Shown here: positions 37,883 to 46,292 of the stretch, one piece after another
Position numbering within the stretch: the first letter of the stretch is position 1
How the letters are laid out: each line of letters starts with the position of its first letter
Source: Lachnospiraceae bacterium
GTDB lineage: Bacteria; Bacillota; Clostridia; Lachnospirales; Lachnospiraceae
Direction of reading: 5' to 3'
NCBI GenBank assembly: GCA_015057375.1
Contig: SVEM01000002.1
Coordinates: forward strand, 85,959 to 149,958
Length of the DNA: 64,000 bases
The notes under the pieces: generated by a model
Told to the model about the DNA's origin: nothing
Database searches by the model: none
Seen by the model: only the letters and a program-made list of their open reading frames with translations
Position numbers and translations under genes: made by a program

Positions 37883-39061
37883 ATGGAAAAGAAACTTTTT
37901 ACATCTGAATCAGTTACAGAGGGACATCCTGACAAAATATGCGACCAGATAAGCGACGCAATATTAGATGCTCTTCTTGCACAGGATCCATACAGCCGTG
38001 TTGCATGCGAGACATCCATTACTACCGATTTTGTTCTCGTAATGGGCGAGATAACAACCAAAGCAAAGATAGATATTGAAGACATTGTACGCAATACTAT
38101 AAATGAAATCGGATATAACAATCCTGAATACGGATTTGATTGCAATACATGTGAGATTCTTATAAAGCTTGATTCACAGTCTGATGATATTGCTCTCGGC
38201 GTAGACAATTCTATTGAAGCTAAGACCGGTGATGATACAACCTCATTAACAGGTGCCGGTGACCAGGGTATGATGTTCGGTTATGCAACCGATGAAACCG
38301 AGGAGTATATGCCTTATCCTATATACCTTGCTCACAAGCTCACAAAGAAATTGTCAGAAGTAAGAAAGAATGGAACACTTCCATATCTCCGCGCTGACGG
38401 CAAGAGCCAGGTTACTGTAGAATATGATGAGAATGGCGTTCCTGTAAGCATTAATGCTATAGTAATTTCTTCACAGCATGCTGCAGAGATTACACAGGAG
38501 CAGCTTCGTGCAGACATCAGAAAATATGTTATAGACCCTGTTATCCCTGCACACCTTGTGAATGACAACACATTATTTTATATAAATCCAACCGGAAGAT
38601 TCGTAATCGGCGGACCTAACGGAGACAGCGGACTTACAGGCCGTAAGATTATCGTAGATACCTACGGCGGTTATGCACGTCACGGCGGTGGCGCTTTCTC
38701 AGGAAAAGACTGCACCAAAGTTGACCGTTCTGCAGCTTATGCAGCCCGTTACGTCGCAAAGAACATTGTTGCAGCAGGTCTTGCTAAGAAATGTGAAATT
38801 CAGCTTTCATATGCTATCGGTGTTGCAGAACCTACTTCTATTATGATAGACACATTCGGTACAGGAATCATGGATGATTCAGCTTTAGTCGATATCGTAA
38901 GAAAGCATTTTAATCTTCGTCCTGACGGAATAATCAACATGCTTAACCTCAGACAGCCAATCTACAAACAGACTGCTGCCTATGGCCATTTCGGAAGAAA
39001 TGATCTTAACCTTCCATGGGAAGCAACAGATATGGCAAAAGAGCTTGAAGCATATCGCTAA
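37883..39061 (+). CDS. metK: S-adenosylmethionine synthetase
   Basis: 392 residues from the ATG at 37883 (AAAGGAGG). Motifs: [16 protein letters not shown] with the catalytic His, [12 protein letters not shown], and [20 protein letters not shown], the P-loop-like motif. It joins methionine and ATP to make the cell's main methyl donor. On the plus strand against its neighbours. Its TAA stop is separated by a single base from tRNA-Arg, which lacks a promoter of its own. Confidence 0.97.
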   Translation: MEKKLFTSESVTEGHPDKICDQISDAILDALLAQDPYSRVACETSITTDFVLVMGEITTKAKIDIEDIVRNTINEIGYNNPEYGFDCNTCEILIKLDSQSDDIALGVDNSIEAKTGDDTTSLTGAGDQGMMFGYATDETEEYMPYPIYLAHKLTKKLSEVRKNGTLPYLRADGKSQVTVEYDENGVPVSINAIVISSQHAAEITQEQLRADIRKYVIDPVIPAHLVNDNTLFYINPTGRFVIGGPNGDSGLTGRKIIVDTYGGYARHGGGAFSGKDCTKVDRSAAYAARYVAKNIVAAGLAKKCEIQLSYAIGVAEPTSIMIDTFGTGIMDDSALVDIVRKHFNLRPDGIINMLNLRQPIYKQTAAYGHFGRNDLNLPWEATDMAKELEAYR

Positions 39062-39062
39062 T

Positions 39063-39137
39063 GCCGCTTTAGTTAAATGGATATAACAAGCCCCTCCTAA
39101 GGGCTAGTTGAGGGTTCGATTCCCCCAAGCGGTGCCA
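39063..39137 (+). tRNA. tRNA-Arg(CCT)
   Basis: Acceptor GCCGCTT pairs with AAGCGGT (a G-T pair at the end), anticodon stem AGCCC/GGGCT encloses CTCCTAA with anticodon CCT, and the T loop is TTCGATT. The 3' CCA is encoded. Begins one base after the metK stop, so it must be cut from the metK transcript unless a promoter lies inside metK. Confidence 0.92.
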
Positions 39138-39145
39138 CAAAAAAT

Positions 39146-39188
39146 GCCGGAATACTTGAGTGTATCAAGGATTCCGGCTTGATTTTTT
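39146..39188. terminator. Bidirectional terminator after metK-tRNA-Arg and the XRE gene
   Basis: GCCGGAAT/ATTCCGGC stem with an inner TTGA/TCAA pairing, T-run TTGATTTTTTT on the plus strand and ATTTTTTG on the minus strand. Confidence 0.9.
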
Positions 39189-39238
39189 TACTCTCCGTGA
39201 ATTACCTGTATACTATCGTAAGAACAATTCCAAACCAG

Positions 39239-39850
39239 TTATCTCTCTGTATATTTTAAAATCAAAACTCCTTTTATTACTAACAACAGAAATACTACAA
39301 TTACAGCATATACTTCTCTTGTCATTGTCAAAAATAATACCATCAAAATACTGATCACCATCGATACACCTGTCATTATTTTGCTGATTCTATCAATTCC
39401 GGATTTTGCTAACAACAGTTTAACAACGCCTGCTGCAATAAGCGAAATAAACATAATCCAATATAACAAACGATTTAATGACGATGCCTGGGTGTATTCA
39501 AATAAATTTACCGAATAAACGAATCCATTTACCATATTAGGATAAAGTGGCAATACAATCAGAATAAATGAACATACGTCAAGAATTCCGATTATTAAAT
39601 CACACATGCTTCGCAGATTTGATTTGTTTTCTTTTTCTGCAATGGAAAGCAATTTTTCGCTCGATAACAAATCATCAATTGTTACCGAATAATAATTTGA
39701 TATTTCTTTTAACGAATCTATACTTGGGTATCCTCTCCCCGATTCCCATTTCGATATGGCAGTTCTGGACACATATAAAGCCTCTGCTAGTTCTTCCTGT
39801 GTAAGCCCTCTGCTTTTTCGCAATTCCTGAAGCTTTTCATGAAACTCCAT
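39239..39850 (-). CDS. XRE-family regulator with membrane domain
   Basis: 203 residues. An N-terminal HTH (LQELRKSRGLTQEELAEALY, then VSRTAISKWESGRGYPSI) covers residues 1-60. A linker is followed by four hydrophobic helices (about 85-200), so this is a membrane-bound regulator of a type common in Firmicutes. AGGAGG site. It is 11 bases downstream of a PAP2 gene in the same direction; the pair probably shares a transcript. Confidence 0.85.
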   Translation of the reverse strand: MEFHEKLQELRKSRGLTQEELAEALYVSRTAISKWESGRGYPSIDSLKEISNYYSVTIDDLLSSEKLLSIAEKENKSNLRSMCDLIIGILDVCSFILIVLPLYPNMVNGFVYSVNLFEYTQASSLNRLLYWIMFISLIAAGVVKLLLAKSGIDRISKIMTGVSMVISILMVLFLTMTREVYAVIVVFLLLVIKGVLILKYTER

Positions 39851-39861
39851 GACAGAACCTC

Positions 39862-40527
39862 CTACTTGTTTTTTTCTTTATTACAAAATAAAACAACTGC
39901 TTTATAAATACAAAACAATCCCGAACTAAGTATAATTGACCCCACAATATCCGTAAACCAATGAACACCGGAAATTAGTCTTCCCAATACCATAAAAACA
40001 GAAAAACAAATGGCAAAAACTTTTACAATACTTTTAACAGTTGCATTTTTCGCCCTACGATTTATCTGTTCGGAAAGTGTAGGCATTACACAAAGCACAA
40101 GAAGTGTAGTTGATGATGGATATGAAGCCTCCAAAAATCCTTCAATGAGTACCGGTCGATAATTAATAGGTATCATTTCAAAAAAAAGATAGCCGAATAT
40201 CACTACAATATAATATATCCCTAAGATAATAATGTCGCAATCCACTTTTAACAGACTGCTTCTCTTTATCAATTGGACGAAACCACCCACACCAAATAAC
40301 ATACATATAAATATCGGAACTAGTCCCAGCCAATCTGTGATATTATAGAGTTCCATATGCACACCGGTTAATTTATGAAACCAACTGTTAACCGTTGCAA
40401 ATCCTATATTTGTTCCATTTGCTCCAAGCGGCTGCACATCTATCTTCTGTATCAACAACGTCCATATAACAAATACTGCAATAAATATGCTTCCCAAAAT
40501 TATTAATCTTTTCGTATTTTCCTTCAT
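39862..40527 (-). CDS. PAP2-superfamily membrane protein
   Basis: 221 residues with about six helices. PAP2-like motifs are NYRPVLI (motif 1 region), SYPSSTTLL (motif 2) and SGVHWFTDIVGS (motif 3). In motif 2 the catalytic PSGH is PSST, so the His is missing, while the motif 3 His and Asp are kept. Related Firmicute proteins seem to share this form (from memory). Whether it dephosphorylates a lipid is therefore uncertain. Operon with the XRE regulator. Confidence 0.75.
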   Translation of the reverse strand: MKENTKRLIILGSIFIAVFVIWTLLIQKIDVQPLGANGTNIGFATVNSWFHKLTGVHMELYNITDWLGLVPIFICMLFGVGGFVQLIKRSSLLKVDCDIIILGIYYIVVIFGYLFFEMIPINYRPVLIEGFLEASYPSSTTLLVLCVMPTLSEQINRRAKNATVKSIVKVFAICFSVFMVLGRLISGVHWFTDIVGSIILSSGLFCIYKAVVLFCNKEKNK

Positions 40528-40608
40528 CGCCCTTACGTCCTTTTTCTTTTAAATTTTATCACCAGACTTCTTTAAAAGTATCAAAGGACAGTAAATACAT
40601 AAAGAAAC

Positions 40609-40656
40609 GCAGTGTCACATATATGATACAATTCGTGTCATGTATGAGAACACTGC
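40609..40656 (-). terminator. Probable terminator after the ECF S-component gene
   Basis: GCAGTGT/ACACTGC ends an interrupted long stem with inner ATATATGA/TCATGTAT pairing. The minus strand continues GTTTCTTT, a weak T-run. Confidence 0.5.
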
Positions 40657-40668
40657 CTTATACTAATT

Positions 40669-41172
40669 TCACCTACCCGCCTGCTTTAACACCGCAATAA
40701 TCGGACATATAAGCATTCCACAGAAAAAGTTGCTGACTCCGTGAATAATATCAAACGGCAATCCCGCAATAATCCACGCTATCATTGCATCAAAACTCAT
40801 ACCAAACAACAGCGCCTGTGCAGGAGCATACAAAACTCCAAACAAGAACCCATGTGACGCACACAAACACATATATACTATCGGTCTTATTTTCTTCGGC
40901 ATATTTTTCGGAACAAGCATCGTCACCGCCCACAAAATCGTCCATATATAAAGATACGGAATCCACCAGGTGGCAAATCCCGTAAACATTCCGGTCAAAA
41001 ATACATATGTGTATATCGGATATAATGCCTTCCTTCCATATACAACTGTTATTGCTATAACAAAAACACCTATCAGATGTATATTAGGAAGAAGCTCCAT
41101 AAGAACCTTCGATGCATACATAAGTGCACCGAGCATTCCAAATATCGCAATCTCATGTACATTAATCTTCAT
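40669..41172 (-). CDS. ECF transporter S component-like membrane protein
   Basis: 167 residues and about five to six helices. The N-terminus IAIFGMLGALMYASKVLMEL, the VVYGRKALYPIYTYVFLTGM segment and the C-terminal Gly/Pro pattern fit S components of energy-coupling factor vitamin transporters. Which vitamin it binds cannot be read. No ATPase or EcfT gene is nearby, so it would use a shared module. Six bases downstream of dacF. Confidence 0.6.
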   Translation of the reverse strand: MKINVHEIAIFGMLGALMYASKVLMELLPNIHLIGVFVIAITVVYGRKALYPIYTYVFLTGMFTGFATWWIPYLYIWTILWAVTMLVPKNMPKKIRPIVYMCLCASHGFLFGVLYAPAQALLFGMSFDAMIAWIIAGLPFDIIHGVSNFFCGMLICPIIAVLKQAGR

Positions 41173-41178
41173 ATTGTC

Positions 41179-42720
41179 CTAATCTCTCCAGCTTCCTCTC
41201 CTGTAGCTGCTTCTGTAACTGTTTCTATAGCTACTACTACGACCTCTGCTTCCTCTGCCGCCTCGTCTATATCTTCTTTTTCTTCCGTAATATCCAAGAT
41301 ATCTCTTTCTGAGTCTTGCTCTCTGTATAAATACCCATGCAACAAAACCAACTATAACAACCACTACGGCAATAATAATTATCTTAACCGGTGTTGGCAA
41401 ATGTTTCTTCTCTTTCTCAGGTTTTTTTGCTGTATCATCTTTGATATCTTCTGTGTCTTTTTCCTTATCTTCCGCTTTTTCTGCAGGTTCTTTTTCCGCT
41501 ATACTCTGTTTCAAAAGCTCTGCAATGTTATAATTAAGCGCATTTTCCGTCATTTTTGTCGTGTCATAAATTATGTCTGCAGACCCCGCCTCTTTTCCAA
41601 GATAAGTATATGACACTCTTCCTACAACGTTCTTACCGGAAACGATCTGTACATCATCATATAATGTTGTTGTCCGTTCAGCCTTTGATATTTTAACACC
41701 TTTCGGAAGAACCACCCCGGCATTTTCTTCTATATATAGCGGAGAATTATCATCATCAAACAACGGGCTGTAATTCGTAAAAAGCGAATACCCGTTTTCC
41801 GCGTCCGCATCTCCTAGACTTTCCTGCATAGGATAGTAAGAATAATTATCAAATGCAAAATCAAGCAACTTGGTAGAATCCGTGTATTCATTAGGCTCCA
41901 CTCTCGGCGGGCCATTTGTCTTCATTACAACACACACAAGCTCCATATCGTCTTTCTTTGCAAATGTAACCAGCGTCCAACGTGCAATATCAGTATATCC
42001 CGTCTTTCCGCCAATACAATAATCATAACCGTATGGATAAGAAATAGGATGAAGCATATTGTGCTTATTATACAAGTTACGCGCATCATTCTTGTTCGTC
42101 TTAGGAATTGTATAATTCTTAGTTCCCGTTATCTTACGAAATACCGGATTCTTCATTGCCTCCGTAGCAATAAGTGCCATATCATGCGCTGTTGTATAGT
42201 GATTGTCCAGATAAAGTCCGTTCGGATTTGCAAAATGTGTCCCCGTGCAGCCAATCTCTTTTGCACGTTCATTCATCATGTCAACAAATGCATCTATACT
42301 TCCTGCTACATGCTCAGCTACTCCGTTACACATTTCATTTGCTGACATAAGCATTATTCCGTACAGACAGTCTTCCATCTTTATCTGCTCGTCCGTAACC
42401 ACCCACAAATGCGAGCTTCCTGCCTCAATACTCGTAACAGCATGATGTGAAAATGTAACCGTATCCGAAAGATTTGCATTTTCAATACAAAGAAGTGTTG
42501 TCATTATCTTCGTGATACTTGCCGGATATCTCTTGTCATCAATATTTTTCTCATAAAGAATAGTTCCCGTATTAATATCCATAACAATAGCAGATGCAGC
42601 AGAAACACTTCCTGCTGATGAGCTGTTCGGCCATTCTCCGCCTGCCTTTATGTGTGAATACGGGCTGATAATTGCCGCAAGTATCGCAATTGCTAAAACA
42701 ATGCCTGATAATCTTTTCAT
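41179..42720 (-). CDS. dacF: D-alanyl-D-alanine carboxypeptidase with basic cytoplasmic tail
   Basis: 513 residues. Signal peptide, then an S11 serine peptidase domain with SITK (68-71), SAN (126-128) and KTG (about residue 235), all intact. It trims the terminal D-Ala of peptidoglycan. After a DacF-like C-terminal domain and a Lys/Glu-rich linker comes one membrane helix (about 442-465) and then about 48 residues very rich in Arg, Tyr, Ser and Gly (KRRYRRGGRGSRGRSSSYRN). The tail would be cytoplasmic. Signal peptide plus late membrane anchor is usual for this group; the long basic tail is not. GGAG site, promoter upstream. Confidence 0.9.
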   Translation of the reverse strand: MKRLSGIVLAIAILAAIISPYSHIKAGGEWPNSSSAGSVSAASAIVMDINTGTILYEKNIDDKRYPASITKIMTTLLCIENANLSDTVTFSHHAVTSIEAGSSHLWVVTDEQIKMEDCLYGIMLMSANEMCNGVAEHVAGSIDAFVDMMNERAKEIGCTGTHFANPNGLYLDNHYTTAHDMALIATEAMKNPVFRKITGTKNYTIPKTNKNDARNLYNKHNMLHPISYPYGYDYCIGGKTGYTDIARWTLVTFAKKDDMELVCVVMKTNGPPRVEPNEYTDSTKLLDFAFDNYSYYPMQESLGDADAENGYSLFTNYSPLFDDDNSPLYIEENAGVVLPKGVKISKAERTTTLYDDVQIVSGKNVVGRVSYTYLGKEAGSADIIYDTTKMTENALNYNIAELLKQSIAEKEPAEKAEDKEKDTEDIKDDTAKKPEKEKKHLPTPVKIIIIAVVVVIVGFVAWVFIQRARLRKRYLGYYGRKRRYRRGGRGSRGRSSSYRNSYRSSYRRGSWRD

Positions 42721-42750
42721 GACGCACTCCTGTACTTTTACTTCTGTAAC

Positions 42751-42779
42751 AGTATACTCGATTTACCCGATTCTATCAA
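42751..42779 (-). promoter_or_regulatory. Predicted promoter of dacF
   Basis: Minus strand TTGATA, 17 bases, TATACT. Confidence 0.65.
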
Positions 42780-42798
42780 GGTCATGCACAATTTAATA

Positions 42799-42827
42799 TT
42801 GATTATTTTCAAATTATTTTATATACT
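42799..42827 (+). promoter_or_regulatory. Predicted promoter of trmB
   Basis: TTGATT, 17 bases, TATACT, divergent from the dacF promoter 20 bases away. Confidence 0.65.
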
Positions 42828-42845
42828 TTCGGTATTATCATAAAA

Positions 42846-42878
42846 GGAGGCACCCGGCTTATTGCCGGCTATTATAAA
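42846..42878 (+). promoter_or_regulatory. Ribosome site of trmB, set back behind a hairpin
   Basis: GGAGG at 42846-42850 lies 28 bases before the ATG. Between them CCGGC and GCCGG (42854-42858 and 42864-42868) can form a stem with loop TTATT, which would shorten the effective gap to about 13 bases. Confidence 0.55.
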
Positions 42879-43520
42879 ATGAGACTGAGAAATGTACCGG
42901 GCTCCCGCGAATATATTGAGGCAAGCCCTTATGCCATAAAAAATCCCGAAGATTTAAAAGGAAAATGGCGCGATATTTTTAACAAAAATGCTGATGCGCC
43001 GCTTTATGTCGAAATCGGCACAGGAAAAGGTCAATTTATAAGCAAACATGCCATAGACAATCCCGATATCACCTATATTGGTATCGAAAAGTTTTCCAGT
43101 GTTATAATCCGTGCAATTGATAAGGCTGAAAATCTCGAGCTTAAAAACCTGAAATTTATTAGATTTGATGCCGAATATATAGAAAATATTTTTGCAAAAA
43201 ATGAAGTTGATAAGATTTACCTTAACTTTTCTGATCCATGGCCAAAGGACCGCCATGCCAAAAGAAGACTTACATCTTCTAATTATTTGAGCAAATACAA
43301 CAACATCCTAACTCCGTCAGGAACTATTGAGTTTAAAACCGACAATCGCTCATTGTTTGATTTTTCAGTAGAACAGGCAAAAGAAAGCGGATGGAACATA
43401 GATATGATCACATATGACCTTCATAACAGCCCTTACTGTGAAGGCAATATAATGACCGAATATGAAGAGCGTTTCTCATCACTCGGCGTACCTATTAATA
43501 AAATGATTTTGTCCCGATGA
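42879..43520 (+). CDS. trmB: tRNA (guanine-N7-)-methyltransferase
   Basis: 213 residues. SAM-dependent enzyme making m7G46 in the tRNA variable loop. Visible: VEIGTGKGQFI (SAM-binding), NLKFIRFDAE, NFSDPWPKDRHAKRRLTS (the conserved substrate motif) and FKTDNRSLFDFSVEQ. The protein aligns with TrmB from its first residues, so the ATG at 42879 is right despite the distant ribosome site. On the plus strand against its neighbours. Confidence 0.95.
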   Translation: MRLRNVPGSREYIEASPYAIKNPEDLKGKWRDIFNKNADAPLYVEIGTGKGQFISKHAIDNPDITYIGIEKFSSVIIRAIDKAENLELKNLKFIRFDAEYIENIFAKNEVDKIYLNFSDPWPKDRHAKRRLTSSNYLSKYNNILTPSGTIEFKTDNRSLFDFSVEQAKESGWNIDMITYDLHNSPYCEGNIMTEYEERFSSLGVPINKMILSR

Positions 43521-43578
43521 TTACATCTATAGCATAATCTACATATATTAGTATTAAAAAAATAATATAGGTTATATT

Positions 43579-43710
43579 ATGGATATGAAATGTTTTATAA
43601 GAAAATTTACTGCCTGCAACGGTTCTTTAGACAGGATTCTTCTTAAAATAACGAAATCCTGCAACGTGGTTTGCTCTTGTCTGCAATCCAAGAAAAAGAA
43701 TTGCAAGTAA
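43579..43710 (+). CDS. Possible 43-residue cysteine-rich protein
   Basis: A 43-codon ORF below the usual size limit. It begins MDMKCFIRKFTACNG and ends QSKKKNCK, with six cysteines (positions 5, 13, 28, 32, 34 and 42) and ten Lys/Arg. AGG sits 9 bases before the ATG. It fills most of the gap between trmB and tRNA-Lys. I know no family for it. Cysteine spacing and basic character could suit a small metal-binding or secreted peptide, but no leader peptidase site is visible; it may also be chance. Confidence 0.4.
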   Translation: MDMKCFIRKFTACNGSLDRILLKITKSCNVVCSCLQSKKKNCK

Positions 43711-43749
43711 ATATTATTTTTTATTTATTTTTTATTTATATAATATTTC

Positions 43750-43778
43750 TTGTCAAATAGACAATATGCTTATATAAT
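43750..43778 (+). promoter_or_regulatory. Predicted promoter of tRNA-Lys
   Basis: TTGTCA, 17 bases, TATAAT, 29 bases before the tRNA. Confidence 0.75.
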
Positions 43779-43807
43779 ACTATTTGTTGTTTGTTTTTCA
43801 AACATGT

Positions 43808-43880
43808 GCACCTTTAGCTCAGTTGGTAGAGCACCTGACTCTTAATCAGGGTGTCCAGGGTTCGAACCCCTGAAGGTGTA
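43808..43880 (+). tRNA. tRNA-Lys(CTT)
   Basis: Acceptor GCACCTT/AAGGTGT, D arm AGCTCAGTTGGTAGAGC, anticodon stem CCTGA/TCAGG enclosing CTCTTAA with anticodon CTT, T arm CAGGGTTCGAACCCCTG. CCA is not encoded. Confidence 0.96.
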
Positions 43881-43902
43881 TTACAAGGTCTTAGGATTAG
43901 GA

Positions 43903-43928
43903 AGTCTCTGGTTCTGGGGCTTTTTTTC
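43903..43928 (+). terminator. Probable terminator after tRNA-Lys
   Basis: AGTCTC/GGGGCT six-pair stem with two G-T pairs, followed by six Ts. Confidence 0.55.
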
Positions 43929-43979
43929 TGCGTATTTTTACAGTTACATTGATTACCTATATAACAAAGACGCAGCTAA

Positions 43980-44501
43980 TTACTCAGCTACGTCTTCATT
44001 ATTATTCATTGCCAGGTTAAGAGCACGTTCTTCTTCCTTGGACAATGTTGTTTTTACATTTCCTTTAGTTATACGTTTAACATATGTATAACAACCCTCA
44101 GAATTACTGTGCATGCAGTTCATCATTACACCACTGTTTTCTTTATTTAAAAGAACAAGCACAAAACTCATCTTTCCGCCGATTTCTCTGAAAGCATCAT
44201 ATTTTACAAGTCCAATTTTTTGGAAAGTTATCAGCAAGTTATCATCTATATCTTTCAATCGTGTGTAGATTTCCTTAACTGCATCATCATGCATGTCAAC
44301 TAGTTTAAACTTATTAAGCATCGCATCTTCTAAAGTTTTACCATCACTGCCTTTCATAAATGCAGTATATTTCTTTTTTACACTACTTGTTTTAACCAGT
44401 GCACATATAATCAGTATAAATAACACCAACTGAAATGCTACTATTCCGATCAACAAATAATCTACCGGTATTCCCAGGGTTTCCAGTATATTCCCATTCA
44501 T
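43980..44501 (-). CDS. DUF4446 family membrane protein
   Basis: 173 residues. One N-terminal membrane helix (about 15-37) and a cytoplasmic domain with a coiled region (YTAFMKGSDGKTLEDAMLNK, VKEIYTRLKDIDDNLLITFQ) and KYDAFREIGGKMSFVLVLLN, the hallmark of DUF4446. This family is found just downstream of parB in many Clostridia, as here (20 bases apart), so a link to chromosome segregation is possible but unproven. GGAGG site. Confidence 0.85.
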   Translation of the reverse strand: MNGNILETLGIPVDYLLIGIVAFQLVLFILIICALVKTSSVKKKYTAFMKGSDGKTLEDAMLNKFKLVDMHDDAVKEIYTRLKDIDDNLLITFQKIGLVKYDAFREIGGKMSFVLVLLNKENSGVMMNCMHSNSEGCYTYVKRITKGNVKTTLSKEEERALNLAMNNNEDVAE

Positions 44502-44520
44502 ATCTCTTATTCCTCCATAT

Positions 44521-45393
44521 TTATCGTGTCAACATACCAATAAGTCTTTCCAACTCAACTTCTGAGTAATACTCTATTTCTATTTTACCCTTTGTATTAG
44601 ATTTACGGTTGATTTGAACCTTTGTACCCATACTCTGTTTTAACTTTTCTTCAAAATCCGCATATATATCTTTATTTTCAAGTTCAGGTTTTTTCTTTTT
44701 ACTATCATCTTTGATATTATATTTCTTGATCAGTTTTTCTGTCTCTCTAACGCTTAACTTCTCATCAAACACCTTACATGCGAGTTCATACTGATCATCT
44801 TTATTCTCAACAGCTATTAGTGCTCTGGCATGACCACTTGATATACATTCTTCTATTACCATATTCTGAACACGCTCATCCAGTTTGAGAAGTCTGACGG
44901 AATTAGTTATAGCAGTTCTTGACTTGCTTACTTTCTCAGCCACTTCATCCTGCTTTAAATTGTAGTCCTCAATAAGCTGTTTATATGCCTTAGCTTCCTC
45001 TATCGGATTAAGGTCTTCTCTTTGAATATTTTCAATCAAGGCAATCTCAACAATTTGCTGAGGAGTATAGTCTTTTATTACTATAGGCACTTCAGTCAAA
45101 CCTGCTATCATCGCAGCTCTAAATCTTCTTTCTCCGGCAACAATCTCATAGTAGTCGTCTTTTTTTACGACAATAAGCGGTTCTATAATACCATGCTGTT
45201 TTATAGACTCTGCAAGTTCATTTAATCTGTCCTCATTAAATAATTTACGAGGCTGTTCTTTGTTTGGTTCAACCTCACTTATTTTTACTACGGTTGTTCC
45301 GGTTTTCTTCTCTGTTTTTTTATTTTCAACCACAATACCGCCACCCGGTATCATAGAATCTATTCCTTTTCCCAATCCTCTTTTTGCAGCCAT
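44521..45393 (-). CDS. parB: Chromosome-partitioning protein ParB (Spo0J)
   Basis: 290 residues. The N-terminal CTPase/ParB domain contains VKISEVEPNKEQPRKLFNED and the GERRFRAA motif; a central HTH (KQDEVAEKVSKSRTAITNSV) reads parS; the C-terminal dimer domain ends the protein. It loads SMC at the origin and regulates DnaA together with ParA. Two perfect parS sites lie upstream of parA, about 850 bases away. AAGGAG site; the gap to parA is 19 bases. Confidence 0.95.
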   Translation of the reverse strand: MAAKRGLGKGIDSMIPGGGIVVENKKTEKKTGTTVVKISEVEPNKEQPRKLFNEDRLNELAESIKQHGIIEPLIVVKKDDYYEIVAGERRFRAAMIAGLTEVPIVIKDYTPQQIVEIALIENIQREDLNPIEEAKAYKQLIEDYNLKQDEVAEKVSKSRTAITNSVRLLKLDERVQNMVIEECISSGHARALIAVENKDDQYELACKVFDEKLSVRETEKLIKKYNIKDDSKKKKPELENKDIYADFEEKLKQSMGTKVQINRKSNTKGKIEIEYYSEVELERLIGMLTR

Positions 45394-45412
45394 TTTTTTC
45401 TCCTTGTATTAT

Positions 45413-46174
45413 TTATTTATAAGCAATTACTTCTTCTGCAAGATTTCTGTATCCCTCAGCTCCTGCTGAACGAGAATCATACAAATTAATTGGCAGTCCA
45501 TGACTTGGTGCTTCTGCAAGGCGAACATTTCTTGGTATAATTGTATTGTATATGTTATGTTTAAGATTTCTTCTTACGTTTTCTACAACCTGCATAGATA
45601 AATTAGTTCTTGAATCAAACATAGTAAATACAATACCCTCTAATTTGATATCAGGATTTAATCTCGCCTGCACAAGTTCAATAGTCTTAATAAGCTGACT
45701 AATTCCTTCCAATGCATAGAATTCACACTGAATAGGAACAATAACTGTATCAGATGCAGTAAGAGCATTAACTGTAAGAATACTTAATGATGGCGGACAA
45801 TCAATAATTATGTAGTCATACTTTCTTTTAATCGACCTCAGACAATTCTTTAATATGTAACTTCTGTCATCTGCTTCTATAAGTTCAATTTCTGCACCGG
45901 ATAAATTAACATTTGCAGGAAGAATATCAAGATTATCTATAACATCTTTAATAATTGTCTTTTTTATATTTGCATCACCGATTAACACTTCATAAATAGT
46001 ATTTTCAGTCCTGTTTTTATCCACACCGAATCCACTTGTCGTATTTCCCTGGGGATCCAGATCAATTACAAGCACTTTTTTATTCTTTTCAGCAAGACAC
46101 GCTGATAGATTAATTGTCGTTGTAGATTTGCCTACACCGCCCTTTTGGTTTGCTATAGATATTATTCTCGCCAT
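45413..46174 (-). CDS. parA: Chromosome-partitioning ATPase ParA (Soj)
   Basis: 253 residues. Deviant Walker A KGGVGKSTTTINL at the N-terminus, the DLDPQGNTTSGFG segment, and IIDCPPSLSILT as Walker B. An ATP-dependent DNA-binding switch that works with ParB in segregation and controls DnaA activity. Operon with parB and the DUF4446 gene; the parS sites are in its upstream region. Confidence 0.96.
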   Translation of the reverse strand: MARIISIANQKGGVGKSTTTINLSACLAEKNKKVLVIDLDPQGNTTSGFGVDKNRTENTIYEVLIGDANIKKTIIKDVIDNLDILPANVNLSGAEIELIEADDRSYILKNCLRSIKRKYDYIIIDCPPSLSILTVNALTASDTVIVPIQCEFYALEGISQLIKTIELVQARLNPDIKLEGIVFTMFDSRTNLSMQVVENVRRNLKHNIYNTIIPRNVRLAEAPSHGLPINLYDSRSAGAEGYRNLAEEVIAYK

Positions 46175-46235
46175 ACTTTATCTTCTCCCGTTCAATAATA
46201 ACTATTATATCATTTATATTGTACATTATCTACTA

Positions 46236-46251
46236 TGTTTCACGTGAAACA
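46236..46251. promoter_or_regulatory. parS site 1
   Basis: TGTTTCACGTGAAACA, identical to the B. subtilis consensus. It lies at the centre of a 30-base perfect palindrome (46229-46258) that extends seven bases beyond the site on each side and is followed by a T-run on the plus strand. Confidence 0.95.
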
Positions 46252-46273
46252 TAGTAGATTTTTTGTTTTCTTA

Positions 46274-46289
46274 TGTTTCACGTGAAACA
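46274..46289. promoter_or_regulatory. parS site 2
   Basis: A second perfect TGTTTCACGTGAAACA, 38 bases from the first (centre to centre) and three bases from the rsmG stop. Confidence 0.95.
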
Positions 46290-46292
46290 TTC

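Noticed and set aside
39063..39190. Integration site at tRNA-Arg
   Set aside because: No integrase gene and no repeat of the tRNA 3' end was seen in the window.
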